Below, piece after piece: positions 23,412-33,015 of a DNA stretch of 36,805 bases. The number at the start of each line of letters is the position of its first letter. The first letter of the stretch is position 1. The DNA lies in contig JAHBUM010000005.1 of assembly GCA_019638075.1 (NCBI GenBank), forward strand, positions 1 through 36,805. The letters are read 5' to 3'. The notes under the pieces are model-generated. The model did not search any database, had not been told where the DNA came from, and saw nothing but the letters and a program-made list of their open reading frames with translations. The stretch comes from Flavobacteriales bacterium (GTDB lineage Bacteria > Bacteroidota > Bacteroidia > Flavobacteriales_F > PHOS-HE28). Made by a program: the position numbers and the translations under genes.

Positions 23412-23825
23412 TCAGGCTTGTTCGATGAGATGATGCTGTTCCATCAACCATGCCAAAGCTTTCTCCTTGTCGGGGAACATCTGGATGGGACGGTGCGGTC
23501 TGTTGTGGCGCACGAACACGTTGGCAGCGAGCTGGTGGCCGAAGTCGCGCACCACGATGGCGTCGGCGGCGATGTAGCGGCACGAGATCTCGGACGAGGC
23601 ATGGGCGCGGGCCTCGCCGGTCATGGTGGTGCCTTCGCCCACCGACACCATCAGCAATGCCTTGCGGCCGTTGCGTTCCCGCTCGATCACATCGAACATC
23701 GCCTGCACTTCTTCGGGTTGCACCAGATGGCCGTCCTTGAAGTGCGTATGCACGATATCACCGTCAAGGAACGCCACGGTACAGGCATCAAGCTCCACTA
23801 CATGCATCGTTGCCATCATGTCCAC
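23412..23825 (-). CDS. DUF7793/SpoIIAA-like small cytoplasmic protein
   Basis: The protein has 137 residues. It contains VAFLDGDIVHTHFKDGHLVQ near the N-terminus, then ALLMVSVGEGTTMTGEARAH and AADAIVVRDFGHQLAANVFV, and ends FPDKEKALAWLMEQ. The pattern of a beta-alpha fold with a C-terminal 'F-P-D-K-x-x-A-x-x-W-L' helix resembles SpoIIAA/STAS-like proteins common in Bacteroidota. No enzyme motif is seen and the function is unknown. The start at 23825 lies 4 nt after a -7 box. Together with the propeller gene it forms a two-gene operon. Confidence 0.75.
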   Translation of the reverse strand: MDMMATMHVVELDACTVAFLDGDIVHTHFKDGHLVQPEEVQAMFDVIERERNGRKALLMVSVGEGTTMTGEARAHASSEISCRYIAADAIVVRDFGHQLAANVFVRHNRPHRPIQMFPDKEKALAWLMEQHHLIEQA

Positions 23826-23829
23826 GGTA

Positions 23830-23837
23830 CGAAGTTA
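23830..23837 (-). promoter_or_regulatory. -7 box TAACTTCG for the DUF7793-like operon
   Basis: Read on the minus strand this is TAACTTCG, ending 4 nt before the ATG at 23825. Confidence 0.55.
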
Positions 23838-23882
23838 AGACCTCGCGAAGGCGGGGCGGTCACAAGGTCTGGGACTGATGCG

Positions 23883-24219
23883 CTATTTGCGATACGAGGC
23901 GGGTGGCGTGGTGAGGGAGGCTCAGTTGTCAGTTATCAGTTGTCAGTTGTCAGGAATGCCTTCTGCCGTGGCTTCTGCACGAATACCACCCAGCAGCCAT
24001 GCCTCATGCCTACGGCAGACAAGTCCGGCCTTGCTTCGCCGTAGCGGCTACCGTGCCTGCGCGTAGCCGCTTCGGCGAAGGCAAGGCACGCAGGCACAGC
24101 AGGCAGGTGCCCATGAAGAAGCCATGCCTACGGCCTTGCTTCGCCGTAGCGGCTTCGCGAAGGCACAGCAGGCAAGCCTGACAACCGGCAACTGACAACC
24201 GACAACCACCTCCCTCACC
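23883..24219. repeat. Repeat island E6: nested inverted repeats reaching into the HU-like/SPOR stop codon
   Basis: The gap of about 390 bp is almost all repeat. An outer perfect pair, GGTGAGGGAGG at 23910-23920 and its complement at 24209-24219, includes the TGA of the HU-like/SPOR gene. Inside are AGTTGTC heptamers on the left (23922-23954) and their inverse on the right (24178-24207). A 24-bp near-perfect hairpin lies at 24028-24051/24063-24087, with TTCGCCGTAGCGG-type units. A 23-bp exact direct copy of 24027-24049 lies at 24132-24154. The first 21 nt (23883-23903) resemble 3560-3580 in island E1. Confidence 0.85.
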
Positions 24220-25237
24220 GCACCAGCAACCACGCCTGTCCCACGCCATCGCGGCGCACGGAAGCCAGCGCCTCCAAGGCCTCCTGGCGATCGGCATAGC
24301 TGCCGTAGGCCACGGGGTGCAGCTCGCCGTAGCGGGGCAGTCGCGTGGCATGGTAGCCCTTGTCCTGCAATTCCTTCAGCAGGCGCTCGGCGTTCTCAGG
24401 CTGCGCAAAACAGCCACCCACCACGTGGAAACGCAGGCGCATCGCGGACTTCGCAGTGATCGCCACGGCGGTGGTGTCAGCGGGTGCCTCACCGAGGTCC
24501 ACCGTAAGGGAAACGCTGTCGTTATCGGTGAGTGGCAGGGTCTGCACACCGAAGCTGCCTTCGGGCAGCGCGAACACCGATGCGCGGGCCTGCATGGCAG
24601 GTACCGGCTCTGCGCTGGGGCTGTAGGTGGCCGCAGGGCGCGGGCCGAACGCGAAGGCATCGGTGCCGCCGTTGAGGCCGATGTAGCCGATCACCGCGCC
24701 GCTGGCGAGCAGCAGGGCCACCGCCGCGGCTGCGGCCCAGTTGCGCGAGCGCGGCTGCGGCACCGGCGCGGCAGGCAGCGGTGTCGGCAGCGGGATCACG
24801 CGCGGTTCTGCGGCGATGCGCACCACGGGTGTGGCGGCAACGGGGCGCAGGCCGAAGGCTTCCTTCAGGAAATTGGCCCGGTCGTCGGGGTCGAACTGCA
24901 GGTTGCGCTGCACATCGCGGTAGAAGATGCCGATGCGCGGGATCTCCACGCGGCCCGTGGCGTCCAGTTGCTCGCGCCACACACCCACTTCCCGGTCTAT
25001 CAGCGCGTTGGCCGCTGCGAACCCGATGCCATCGCGCTGGGCAAGGTGGTCGGTGAGCAGGCCATCGTTGCGCAGCAGGTGGCGGTTGAAGCCGACCTCC
25101 TTGCTGGGCGGATGGATCAACTGCCGCGTCTCGTCCAAGCGGGCCGGGCGGTATTGCGCCAAAAAGCCGCCCCAGCCGGGCACGATCACACAATCGTGTT
25201 CGAAAAGCAGATGATGAAGGTCGCGTTCGAGGCCCAT
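24215..25237 (-). CDS. HU-like (CCDC81-type) and SPOR domain protein
   Basis: The protein has 340 residues. The N-terminal part MGLERDLHHLLFEHDCVIVP, then GWGGFLAQYRPARLDE, and a second similar module (VWREQLDATGRVEIPRIGIF) match the HU-like DNA-binding-fold domains found in Bacteroidota HU-CCDC81-SPOR proteins. A Pro-rich stretch precedes one TM helix at about 177-197 (WAAAAAVALLLASGAVIGYI). The C-terminal SPOR domain (about 265-340, FHVVGGCFAQPENAERLLKE) binds denuded peptidoglycan. The protein is probably a cell-division or envelope factor linking cytoplasm to septal wall. The start at 25237 is the conserved N-terminus; the longer frame is repeat-derived. Confidence 0.88.
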   Translation of the reverse strand: MGLERDLHHLLFEHDCVIVPGWGGFLAQYRPARLDETRQLIHPPSKEVGFNRHLLRNDGLLTDHLAQRDGIGFAAANALIDREVGVWREQLDATGRVEIPRIGIFYRDVQRNLQFDPDDRANFLKEAFGLRPVAATPVVRIAAEPRVIPLPTPLPAAPVPQPRSRNWAAAAAVALLLASGAVIGYIGLNGGTDAFAFGPRPAATYSPSAEPVPAMQARASVFALPEGSFGVQTLPLTDNDSVSLTVDLGEAPADTTAVAITAKSAMRLRFHVVGGCFAQPENAERLLKELQDKGYHATRLPRYGELHPVAYGSYADRQEALEALASVRRDGVGQAWLLVR

Positions 25238-25247
25238 GATCCGGCGT

Positions 25248-25255
25248 GCAAGATA
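25248..25255 (-). promoter_or_regulatory. Possible -7 box TATCTTGC for the HU-like/SPOR gene
   Basis: On the minus strand this reads TATCTTGC, a variant of the box with TTGC in place of TTYG, 10 nt before the ATG at 25237. It is weaker than the others. Confidence 0.3.
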
Positions 25256-25284
25256 GCGGGGAGGAAGGGAAATGCAGTAGCTCA

Positions 25285-25380
25285 GAGTAGCGAGTGGCGA
25301 GTAGGCGAGTGGCGAGTACCGCGTGATGGAAGCTGCGGTACTCGCCACTCGCCTACTCGCCACTCATGTCCTCGCTACTC
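25285..25380. repeat. Repeat E7: perfect 31-bp hairpin containing the kdsB stop codon
   Basis: Units of GAGTGGC/GAGTAGGC run from 25285 to 25322, and the exact reverse complement of 25292-25322 is at 25335-25365, leaving a 12-nt loop. An outer GAGTAGC unit is matched at 25374-25380. The kdsB stop codon (25364-25366) lies at the base of the stem, and the last kdsB codons (RVART) are themselves written in the repeat unit. No U-tract follows the stem. Confidence 0.9.
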
Positions 25381-26119
25381 TCCTCCTTGCTTCCTCCAGA
25401 TCGGCCGGGGTGTCCACGCAGAACGAAGGGTGTTCCGTAAGGCCCACGCGCACGTTGTAGCCGTTCTCCAACCAGCGCAACTGCTCCAGCGATTCGGCCA
25501 GTTCGAGGCTTGACGGGCTGAGCTTCACCAGGTTGGCGAGCACATCGGCACGGTAGGCGTACAGGCCGATGTGCTTCAGGAAGCGGAACGCCGTGTGGCG
25601 CGGGCCGGTGGTGTGGTTGCGCAGCACGGGGATCGCCGCGCGGCTGAAATACAGGGCATCGCCATGGATGTCGGTGGTGATCTTCACCTTGCCGGGATCG
25701 TCGAGATCGCGGTCGTCGGTGAGGTGGTGCGCAAGGGTGGCCAGTCCGCCGGGGGCTGCGGCCAGCGTAGCGCACAATTCGTCGATCTGCGCAGGCACGA
25801 GGAAGGGTTCATCGCCTTGGATGTTCACCACGGCATCGAAGTTCTCCGCCCCCATCAATGTCAGTGCCTCGTGGCAGCGGTCGGTGCCGCTGGGGTGTTG
25901 TGTGCCGGTCATCACCACGCGGCCACCGGCAGCGGCCACATGGTCGAAGATGCGTTCATCATCCGTGGCCACCACCACTTCATGCAGCGCGGTGGCCTGT
26001 TGCGCGCGGTCGAGCACACGCAGGATCATGCTGCGGCCACCGATGTCGGCCAGCGGCTTGGCGGGCAGGCGGGTGCTGGCGTAGCGGGCGGGGATGATGC
26101 CGAGGATGCGGAGGCTCAT
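25364..26119 (-). CDS. kdsB: 3-deoxy-manno-octulosonate cytidylyltransferase (CMP-KDO synthetase)
   Basis: KdsB activates KDO with CTP to form CMP-KDO for lipopolysaccharide core synthesis in the cytoplasm. The protein has 251 residues. The nucleotide-binding start LRILGIIPARYASTRLPAKP is typical. The family motifs VVVATDDERI, MTGTQHPSGTDRCHEA, VNIQGDEPFL and FRFLKHIGLYAYRADVL are all present. The C-terminus (FCVDTPADLEEARRRVART) is normal up to the last five residues, which are encoded by a GAGTAGC repeat unit. The start at 26119 is within a duplicated 34-bp segment. Presence of kdsB and a heptosyltransferase-like gene points to an LPS-bearing outer membrane. Confidence 0.95.
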   Translation of the reverse strand: MSLRILGIIPARYASTRLPAKPLADIGGRSMILRVLDRAQQATALHEVVVATDDERIFDHVAAAGGRVVMTGTQHPSGTDRCHEALTLMGAENFDAVVNIQGDEPFLVPAQIDELCATLAAAPGGLATLAHHLTDDRDLDDPGKVKITTDIHGDALYFSRAAIPVLRNHTTGPRHTAFRFLKHIGLYAYRADVLANLVKLSPSSLELAESLEQLRWLENGYNVRVGLTEHPSFCVDTPADLEEARRRVART

Positions 26120-26248
26120 GGCGGTCACAGATTCAGGCTCAACTGCGTCGGCAGTTATCAGTTGTAGTGGTTGTCACTGCGAGCGAAGTGAAGCAGAGTT
26201 GTCAGAATGCTTCCGGCTCATGCGTGTCACAGGTTCAGGCTCAATTGC
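26113..26248. repeat. Repeat E8: inserted 68-nt core flanked by diverged 34-bp direct repeats
   Basis: Two 34-nt segments, 26113-26146 and 26215-26248, agree at 29 positions (both start GGCTCATG and contain TTCAGGCTCAA). The first includes the kdsB start, the second the last codons of the TonB receptor. Between them lie AGTTGTC-like units (26150-26165, 26197-26205) and GTCACTGCGAGCGAAGTGAAG at 26173-26193, a string resembling dispersed repeats common in bacteria. The layout suggests an insertion that duplicated the ancestral gene junction. Confidence 0.75.
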
Positions 26249-28605
26249 ACTTGCATGGTGCGCGGGGCTTCGATGGCGAGCGGGCGCATGGAATACTCGC
26301 GGTTCATCACGTTGTTCATGATGAAGGCCGCGCGCACCTGTGGCGTGATGTCGATGCCGATGCGGGCGTCGATGATGGTATCGCCCGTACGGTGGGTGTC
26401 CATCCACTCGTGTACGCCGGTGCGCAGGAACCCGCTGTCATCCAGCGTTACGAACGCCTTGTCGATGTTGCGCACGTGGCTGTTGTAGCGCACACTTCCG
26501 CCGATGAGGATCCGCTTGTACTGTGCCTGCAGATCCAGCCGGAAGAGCTGCCTTACGCGGAACTTCAGCACGTGGTCCGTGGTATCGAAGCTCGTGTTCG
26601 CGTAGGTGGATGGCGCGAACGTGGAACCCGGTACGGGGCTGGCGTAGACGTGGTGCGGCGTGGTGCTTATCGGCAGCGTGTTGGTGTAGCCCATCAACGT
26701 GGTCAGCTCCACGGCCCCGATCTTCCCCCTGCCGGTCACCTCCAGTTCCCAGCCGGTCACGCGCGCGCCACCGGTGTTCACGCTCTTGAAGCCGAACGAA
26801 CTGATCTGCGCGCCCGGCCCCCATTGCCCGAAGGTGAACTCCACGTAGTTCTCGAAATCCTGCTGGAACACCACGGCATCCACGTAGCCCATGAAGCTGC
26901 CGATCTTGAAGCCCTGCTTGATGCCGCCTTCCACGTTCCAGCTCTTCTCCGGCGCAAGGTGCGGGTTGGGGAACACCTGCAGCATGCCCACGTTGGTGCG
27001 GATGAACCGCTCGCCGATGGTGGGGAAGCGGAAGCCCTGCCCATAGCTCGCCCGCAGATAGGTGGCGCGCAACACCTGATACGTGGCCCCCGCGCGGAAG
27101 ACAGGCTGCGCTGCCTCGGTATCCTCCACCACGAACCGCTCGTAGCGCACACCGGCGCTCAACGCCAGCTTGTCGAAGAGCTTCTTGTCCAATTGCAGAT
27201 AGGCACCTGTGTTCAGCGCCTCGTTGCGGGGATCGCCATCGGCATTGCCCACGTACAGCTCGGCCTCGGAACGCACCCTGCGACCAAGGATGCCTGCGGT
27301 GGCCACCGTTTCGCCGAAGAGGTTGAACCGCTGCTGCACCTGATACTCGGCATGCAGTGTGGTGTTGCTGTTGCCCTGTCCGTTGTCGTTGTCGAACACC
27401 TGCCGGTGCATGCGTGTACGCAGGGTGTGGCGCGTACCTTTCTTCGAGAGGTAGTCCACGAACGGGTCCACGTAGAACTGTGTGCCGCGCGTGCGGGTCA
27501 CGGTGCCGGGACTTGGGCGGTAGAGGCCCTCGCCGATGTTGTTCCAGATGAACACGCTGGTGCTGCGGCTCTTCATCGCGTTGGCGTTGATGCCGTAGCT
27601 GAGGCCCTTCACCTTCCCATTGCGCCAGCGCGTGCCGATGTTGAAGCGCACCCGGTTGTCGTAGCCGCCGGGGCCGGTGCGCAGAGGATCCCTTCGGATG
27701 CTGTCCGCCGGGATGGGTTCGGGGCCGACGTAGCCGTTATCCGCGAACGCATTGCCACCCAGCACAAGATCGAACTTCCCGAACTGCCGCGCGTGGCTGA
27801 AGCTGGCGCCGGAGACCATCGGGTTGTTGTCGCCCCACCAGCGGGCGGCGGCATTGGCGGGCGCATCGTAGGAACCGGAGAACACCGTGGCCTTGGTGGT
27901 GGGCGTTTCACGCGGGTAGGCGGTGCGCACGTTGATGACACCGCTAAGGGCCGCGCTGCCGTACAGCACGCTGCTGGCGCCCTTGATCACCTCGATCTGT
28001 TCTAGGTTCTCGATCGGCAGGAAGCTCCAGTTCGGTCGGCCGATGTCGCCGCTCAGAATGGGCACATCATCCACCAGCACCTGCACGCGGCTGCCCGCTC
28101 CGTAGCTGAAGCCGCTGCCCGCGCGGATCTGCGGCTCCTCGTCCACGATCACCACGCCGGGCACCTGATCCAGCGCATCGCTCAGGCTTACGATGTTCTT
28201 GTTGCGGATCAGGTCCGGCTTTATCACGCTGAGCGATTGCGTCACTTCGCCCACACGCTGCTCGAACCGGCCCGCACTGATCACCACCATGTCCAGCTGC
28301 GCCACAGAAGGGCGCAGGCGCACGTCGAGGGTCCATGAGCCAGCTTCCGACAAGACCACCCGGCGCGTCACGGCGGTGTAGCCCACGCTGGAGAAGGTGA
28401 TGGTGTACTCCCCGAAGGGCAGCGGCATGCTGTACGCGCCCGACGGATCGGTGGCCACACCCCTGCCCGGCGCATGGGTCACGTGTACCCCGAAAAGCGA
28501 CTCACCGCTCAGGCTGTCGCGCACCATACCCTTCAACAGGGAGGTCTGCGCTGTGGCGGAAAACACTCCCACAAGCGCGAAGCATGCTACGATCAGCCTC
28601 GTCAT
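26227..28605 (-). CDS. TonB-dependent outer-membrane receptor
   Basis: The protein has 792 residues. The signal peptide MTRLIVACFALVGVFSATAQ is followed by a carboxypeptidase-regulatory-like domain (about 24-105, LLKGMVRDSLSGESLFGVHV). The TonB plug comes next (about 115-235), with IRAGSGFSYGAGSRVQVLVD, DVPILSGDIGR and LEQIEVIKGASSVLYGSAAL. A 22-strand barrel fills the rest and ends in the aromatic/hydrophobic MQVQLSLNL. It should import a siderophore, vitamin or similar large nutrient with energy from TonB; the ligand is not identifiable and no SusD-like partner is adjacent. The start at 28605 gives the best signal peptide. The 3' end lies in repeat E8. Confidence 0.93.
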   Translation of the reverse strand: MTRLIVACFALVGVFSATAQTSLLKGMVRDSLSGESLFGVHVTHAPGRGVATDPSGAYSMPLPFGEYTITFSSVGYTAVTRRVVLSEAGSWTLDVRLRPSVAQLDMVVISAGRFEQRVGEVTQSLSVIKPDLIRNKNIVSLSDALDQVPGVVIVDEEPQIRAGSGFSYGAGSRVQVLVDDVPILSGDIGRPNWSFLPIENLEQIEVIKGASSVLYGSAALSGVINVRTAYPRETPTTKATVFSGSYDAPANAAARWWGDNNPMVSGASFSHARQFGKFDLVLGGNAFADNGYVGPEPIPADSIRRDPLRTGPGGYDNRVRFNIGTRWRNGKVKGLSYGINANAMKSRSTSVFIWNNIGEGLYRPSPGTVTRTRGTQFYVDPFVDYLSKKGTRHTLRTRMHRQVFDNDNGQGNSNTTLHAEYQVQQRFNLFGETVATAGILGRRVRSEAELYVGNADGDPRNEALNTGAYLQLDKKLFDKLALSAGVRYERFVVEDTEAAQPVFRAGATYQVLRATYLRASYGQGFRFPTIGERFIRTNVGMLQVFPNPHLAPEKSWNVEGGIKQGFKIGSFMGYVDAVVFQQDFENYVEFTFGQWGPGAQISSFGFKSVNTGGARVTGWELEVTGRGKIGAVELTTLMGYTNTLPISTTPHHVYASPVPGSTFAPSTYANTSFDTTDHVLKFRVRQLFRLDLQAQYKRILIGGSVRYNSHVRNIDKAFVTLDDSGFLRTGVHEWMDTHRTGDTIIDARIGIDITPQVRAAFIMNNVMNREYSMRPLAIEAPRTMQVQLSLNL

Positions 28606-28613
28606 TACCCGCC

Positions 28614-28621
28614 TATATTCG
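28614..28621 (+). promoter_or_regulatory. -7 box TATATTCG for dprA
   Basis: TATATTCG matches TAnnTTYG and ends 67 nt before the dprA ATG at 28689. Confidence 0.4.
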
Positions 28622-28661
28622 TCCATTCGTATTCAGTGGTTGCCGCCCTTGGGGCTGCGGG

Positions 28662-28669
28662 TAAATGTA
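28662..28669 (-). promoter_or_regulatory. -7-like box TACATTTA for the TonB receptor gene
   Basis: On the minus strand this reads TACATTTA, one base off the consensus, 56 nt before the ATG at 28605. Confidence 0.35.
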
Positions 28670-28688
28670 GAAAAAGGCCCTTCCGGCC

Positions 28689-29795
28689 ATGGGGGATCAG
28701 GAACTCATCCACCGCATCGCGCTCAGCCTGCTCAAAGGCATCGGACCGGTCAACGCGCGCAACCTCGTGGCCTGGTGCGGCGGCGTGGATCCCATCTTCA
28801 CGGACAGGAAACTGAAGAACACGCTGGAGAAAGTGCCGGGTATCGGGCCGAAGCTCATCGCCAGCATCACCGACAGGAAAGTGCTTCCCGCTGCGGAGAA
28901 GGAGCTGGCGTACATCCGCCAGCACAAGCTGCGCGCACTGTTCTATTTGGATGCCGACTACCCACGCCGCCTGAAGCAGGCCGAGGACGCGCCCGTGATC
29001 CTCTTCGTGAAAGGTGCTGCGGAACTGGACACCGAACACATGGTGAGCATCGTGGGCACACGCACGCCCACCGAACACGGCAAGCGCCTGTGCCTGGAAC
29101 TGGTGGAGGGACTGAAGGAATGCAACGCCACCATCGTGAGCGGGCTGGCCTACGGCATCGACATCGTGGCGCACCGGCAGGCATTGAAATGTGACATGCC
29201 CACCATCGGCTGCGTGGCGCACGGGCTGGACCGGCTGTACCCCGGCGAGCATGCCGCCACCGCGAAGGAGATGGAGAAGAACGGCGCCCTTGTGACGGAG
29301 CTCACCAGCGGCAGCCCCTTCGCGCCCGGCAACTTCCCCGCGCGCAACCGGGTGATCGCAGGCCTGAGCGATTGCACCATCGTGGTGGAGAGCGGACCGA
29401 AAGGGGGCAGCCTCATCACCGCTGACATCGCCAGCAGCTACGACCGCGAGGTGTTCGCCTACCCCGGCCGCCCCACCGATGCGCGCAGCGAGGGCTGCAA
29501 CAAACTGATACAGCAGAACAAGGCCGCCCTCATCACCAGCGCGAAGGATGTGATCACACTGATGGAGTGGCTGCCGAAGAAGAAGAAAGCACCCGTGCAG
29601 GCCGCGCTCTTCACCGACCTGATGCCCGACGAGCAGACCTTGGCGGACCTCATCAAGGCGCAGGGAAGCGCCCACATCGACGACCTCTGCGCGCGCAGCG
29701 CCTGGACGCAGGGCAAGGTGGCGGGCCTGCTGCTGAACATGGAGTTCAACGGCGTGGTAAGGAGCCTGCCGGGGAAGCTGTATCAGCTGAATTGA
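28689..29795 (+). CDS. dprA: DNA-processing protein DprA
   Basis: DprA binds incoming single-stranded DNA during natural transformation and loads RecA on it. The protein has 368 residues. The N-terminal helix-hairpin-helix-like region (LLKGIGPVNARNLVAWCGGV, then VPGIGPKLI) covers residues 13-60. The Rossmann-fold core has VSIVGTRTPTEHGKRL, SGLAYGIDIVAHRQAL, FPARNRVIAGLSD and GSLITADIA. The C-terminal winged-helix domain (about 310-368) ends SLPGKLYQL. All family motifs are present, so the strain may be competent. The gene is divergent from the TonB receptor gene. Confidence 0.95.
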   Translation: MGDQELIHRIALSLLKGIGPVNARNLVAWCGGVDPIFTDRKLKNTLEKVPGIGPKLIASITDRKVLPAAEKELAYIRQHKLRALFYLDADYPRRLKQAEDAPVILFVKGAAELDTEHMVSIVGTRTPTEHGKRLCLELVEGLKECNATIVSGLAYGIDIVAHRQALKCDMPTIGCVAHGLDRLYPGEHAATAKEMEKNGALVTELTSGSPFAPGNFPARNRVIAGLSDCTIVVESGPKGGSLITADIASSYDREVFAYPGRPTDARSEGCNKLIQQNKAALITSAKDVITLMEWLPKKKKAPVQAALFTDLMPDEQTLADLIKAQGSAHIDDLCARSAWTQGKVAGLLLNMEFNGVVRSLPGKLYQLN

Positions 29796-31250
<1,455 letters not shown>

Positions 31251-31273
31251 GGGCCGGCAATGGAAGAACGAGG

Positions 31274-31302
31274 GGGCCATCTCTTGCGAGGTGGCCCTTT
31301 TG
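31274..31302 (+). terminator. Intrinsic terminator of gdhA
   Basis: GGGCCATCTC and GAGGTGGCCC form a 10-bp stem (one T-G pair) over a TTGC loop, followed by TTTT. It lies 24 nt after the gdhA stop. Confidence 0.85.
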
Positions 31303-31427
31303 CTTGGAATGTGCGGGGAGTACTGTTCAAGAGATCGCTCCACCACCGATCGTTCACATACGCCCACCCTTCCCGATGTACGGGTGCGGCTACCGTCCAG
31401 GTGGCCCACAAAGCAACGCCCTGCACC

Positions 31428-32918
31428 ATGAGAACACCTTCCCTCCATCGCCATGCGCTCCTTGTCGCCACCATCGCAGTACTTGTCCACCCGCTTGCCA
31501 CGCGGGCGCAAGACGGCGCGGTGGATCCCGCCTTCACCGCAGGCACCAACGGCAGTGTGAACCACATCGTGCGGCAGCCCGACGGACGCCTGCTCATCGG
31601 TGGTGACTTCACGGAGGTGAACGGCACCGCCCGAGGCAAGGTGGCGCGCCTTCTTGCCGATGGCTCCTTGGACACCGGGTTCGCCACCGGGACCGGCTTC
31701 ACCGGAACCTACCCGGGCGTGCGTGCCCTCGCCCTCACCACCGACGGCAAGGTGCTGGTGGGTGGATCGTTGACGGCGTATGATGGCATCGCTGTGAACC
31801 ACCTGGCCCGGCTGAACAGCGACGGTACGCTCGACAACACCTTCACCACCGGCACCGGACCGAACGGCGAGGTGCGCGCATTGGCCGTTACCGCTGACGG
31901 GCACATTTGGGTGGGCGGCAGCTTCACGCAGTATGCTGGCACGCCCGCCAGCAACCTCGTGCGCCTCAATGCCGATGGCACCGTTGATGCCACCTTTCAA
32001 CCGGTGGGCACCTTCGGCCCGCAGCCAGGCTCCTTCGGGTCGGCGGTGCATGACCTGGCGATCCGCCCCTCCGGCGGTGTGCTCGCCGTGGGCGACTTCG
32101 GCACCTTCAACGGCGACAACCACCGCAACATCATCCAGTTCCTGGCCGATGGCACCGTGGACCCTGGCTTTACCACCGGCTCCGGTGCCTATGGCGGCTA
32201 CCACCTGCGGCTGGACAAGGTGGTGCCAGCACCCGATGGCGGGGTCTATATCGTAGGCGACTTCACCTACTACAACGAGGTGTTCCGCTCGCGCATGGCG
32301 CGCCTGAACGCCGATGGCAGCCTGGACACCACCTTCGACCCCGGTGCCGGACCCACGCAAGGCCCGGTCGCCGCCGGGCCGATCCCCATCACCTGCGCAG
32401 CGGTCCAGCCCGATGGCCGCCTGCTGATCGGCGGCTGGTTCACCCGCATTGCCGACACTCCGATACGCCGCTTGGCGCGGATCCTGCCCACAGGCACCCT
32501 CGATCCCACCTTCGACCCGGGCGCGGGGCCTGTTGACGCGGACCAGTTCGATTACATGGTGGCTGTCCTCGCCATCGAGCAACTGCCGGACGGCGACCTG
32601 ATCGTGGGCGGCACGTTCGACATCTTCGACGGTGCCGCACATGCCAACCTGGTACGCATCCGATCCAACACCGGCACCGGGATCGACGACCACCCAAAAC
32701 CGGAGCTTCACCTGATGGCCGATGCCTCCATGCTGCGTGTGAGTTCCGATGTGCCACCAGCACGGATGCAGCTATTGGACGCCATGGGACGCGCCGTGCG
32801 CGAGGCCGCCCGCACCGCCGAACTGCCCATCGCCAGCCTTGCCTCAGGGGCCTATGTGCTGCACGTGCATTGGGCCGATGGCAGCCAACAGGCCGTGAAG
32901 TGGGTGAAGGGTTGGTAG
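31428..32918 (+). CDS. Secreted DUF5122-type beta-propeller protein with probable T9SS sorting domain
   Basis: The protein has 496 residues with a signal peptide (about 1-27, ending TRAQ). At least seven repeats of about 50-60 residues follow, each with a pattern such as [33 protein letters not shown] and FDPGAG, which is the DUF5122/delta-60 propeller repeat. The last 75 residues ([14 protein letters not shown], then [12 protein letters not shown] and [15 protein letters not shown] ending KWVKGW) look like a type IX secretion C-terminal sorting domain. It is therefore probably exported to the cell surface or medium; the function is unknown. No clear -7 box is seen in the 177 bp upstream, which hold the gdhA terminator. 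Confidence 0.88.
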   Translation: MRTPSLHRHALLVATIAVLVHPLATRAQDGAVDPAFTAGTNGSVNHIVRQPDGRLLIGGDFTEVNGTARGKVARLLADGSLDTGFATGTGFTGTYPGVRALALTTDGKVLVGGSLTAYDGIAVNHLARLNSDGTLDNTFTTGTGPNGEVRALAVTADGHIWVGGSFTQYAGTPASNLVRLNADGTVDATFQPVGTFGPQPGSFGSAVHDLAIRPSGGVLAVGDFGTFNGDNHRNIIQFLADGTVDPGFTTGSGAYGGYHLRLDKVVPAPDGGVYIVGDFTYYNEVFRSRMARLNADGSLDTTFDPGAGPTQGPVAAGPIPITCAAVQPDGRLLIGGWFTRIADTPIRRLARILPTGTLDPTFDPGAGPVDADQFDYMVAVLAIEQLPDGDLIVGGTFDIFDGAAHANLVRIRSNTGTGIDDHPKPELHLMADASMLRVSSDVPPARMQLLDAMGRAVREAARTAELPIASLASGAYVLHVHWADGSQQAVKWVKGW

Positions 32919-32960
32919 TGCTTCACGACCACCACCGGAGGCACCTCTTCGGCTGTCCCC

Positions 32961-32995
32961 AAAAAGAAACCCCGCCGACCATGTCGCGGGGTTTC
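32961..32995 (-). terminator. Intrinsic terminator for the bacilliredoxin-like gene
   Basis: GAAACCCCGC (32966-32975) pairs perfectly with GCGGGGTTTC (32986-32995) over a 10-nt loop. On the minus strand the stem is followed by TTTTT. It lies between convergent genes and may also stop the propeller transcript. Confidence 0.8.
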
Positions 32996-33015
32996 CATCC
33001 GTTCAAGCCGCTTGT

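Noticed and set aside
25285-25380. Reading the kdsB-end hairpin as a classical intrinsic terminator
   Set aside because: The stem is far longer than usual, overlaps the stop codon and has no U-tract, so a repeat element is the better description, although it may still affect transcript ends.
26167-28005. A 612-codon open frame on the plus strand
   Set aside because: It is antisense to the TonB receptor, whose motifs are unambiguous.
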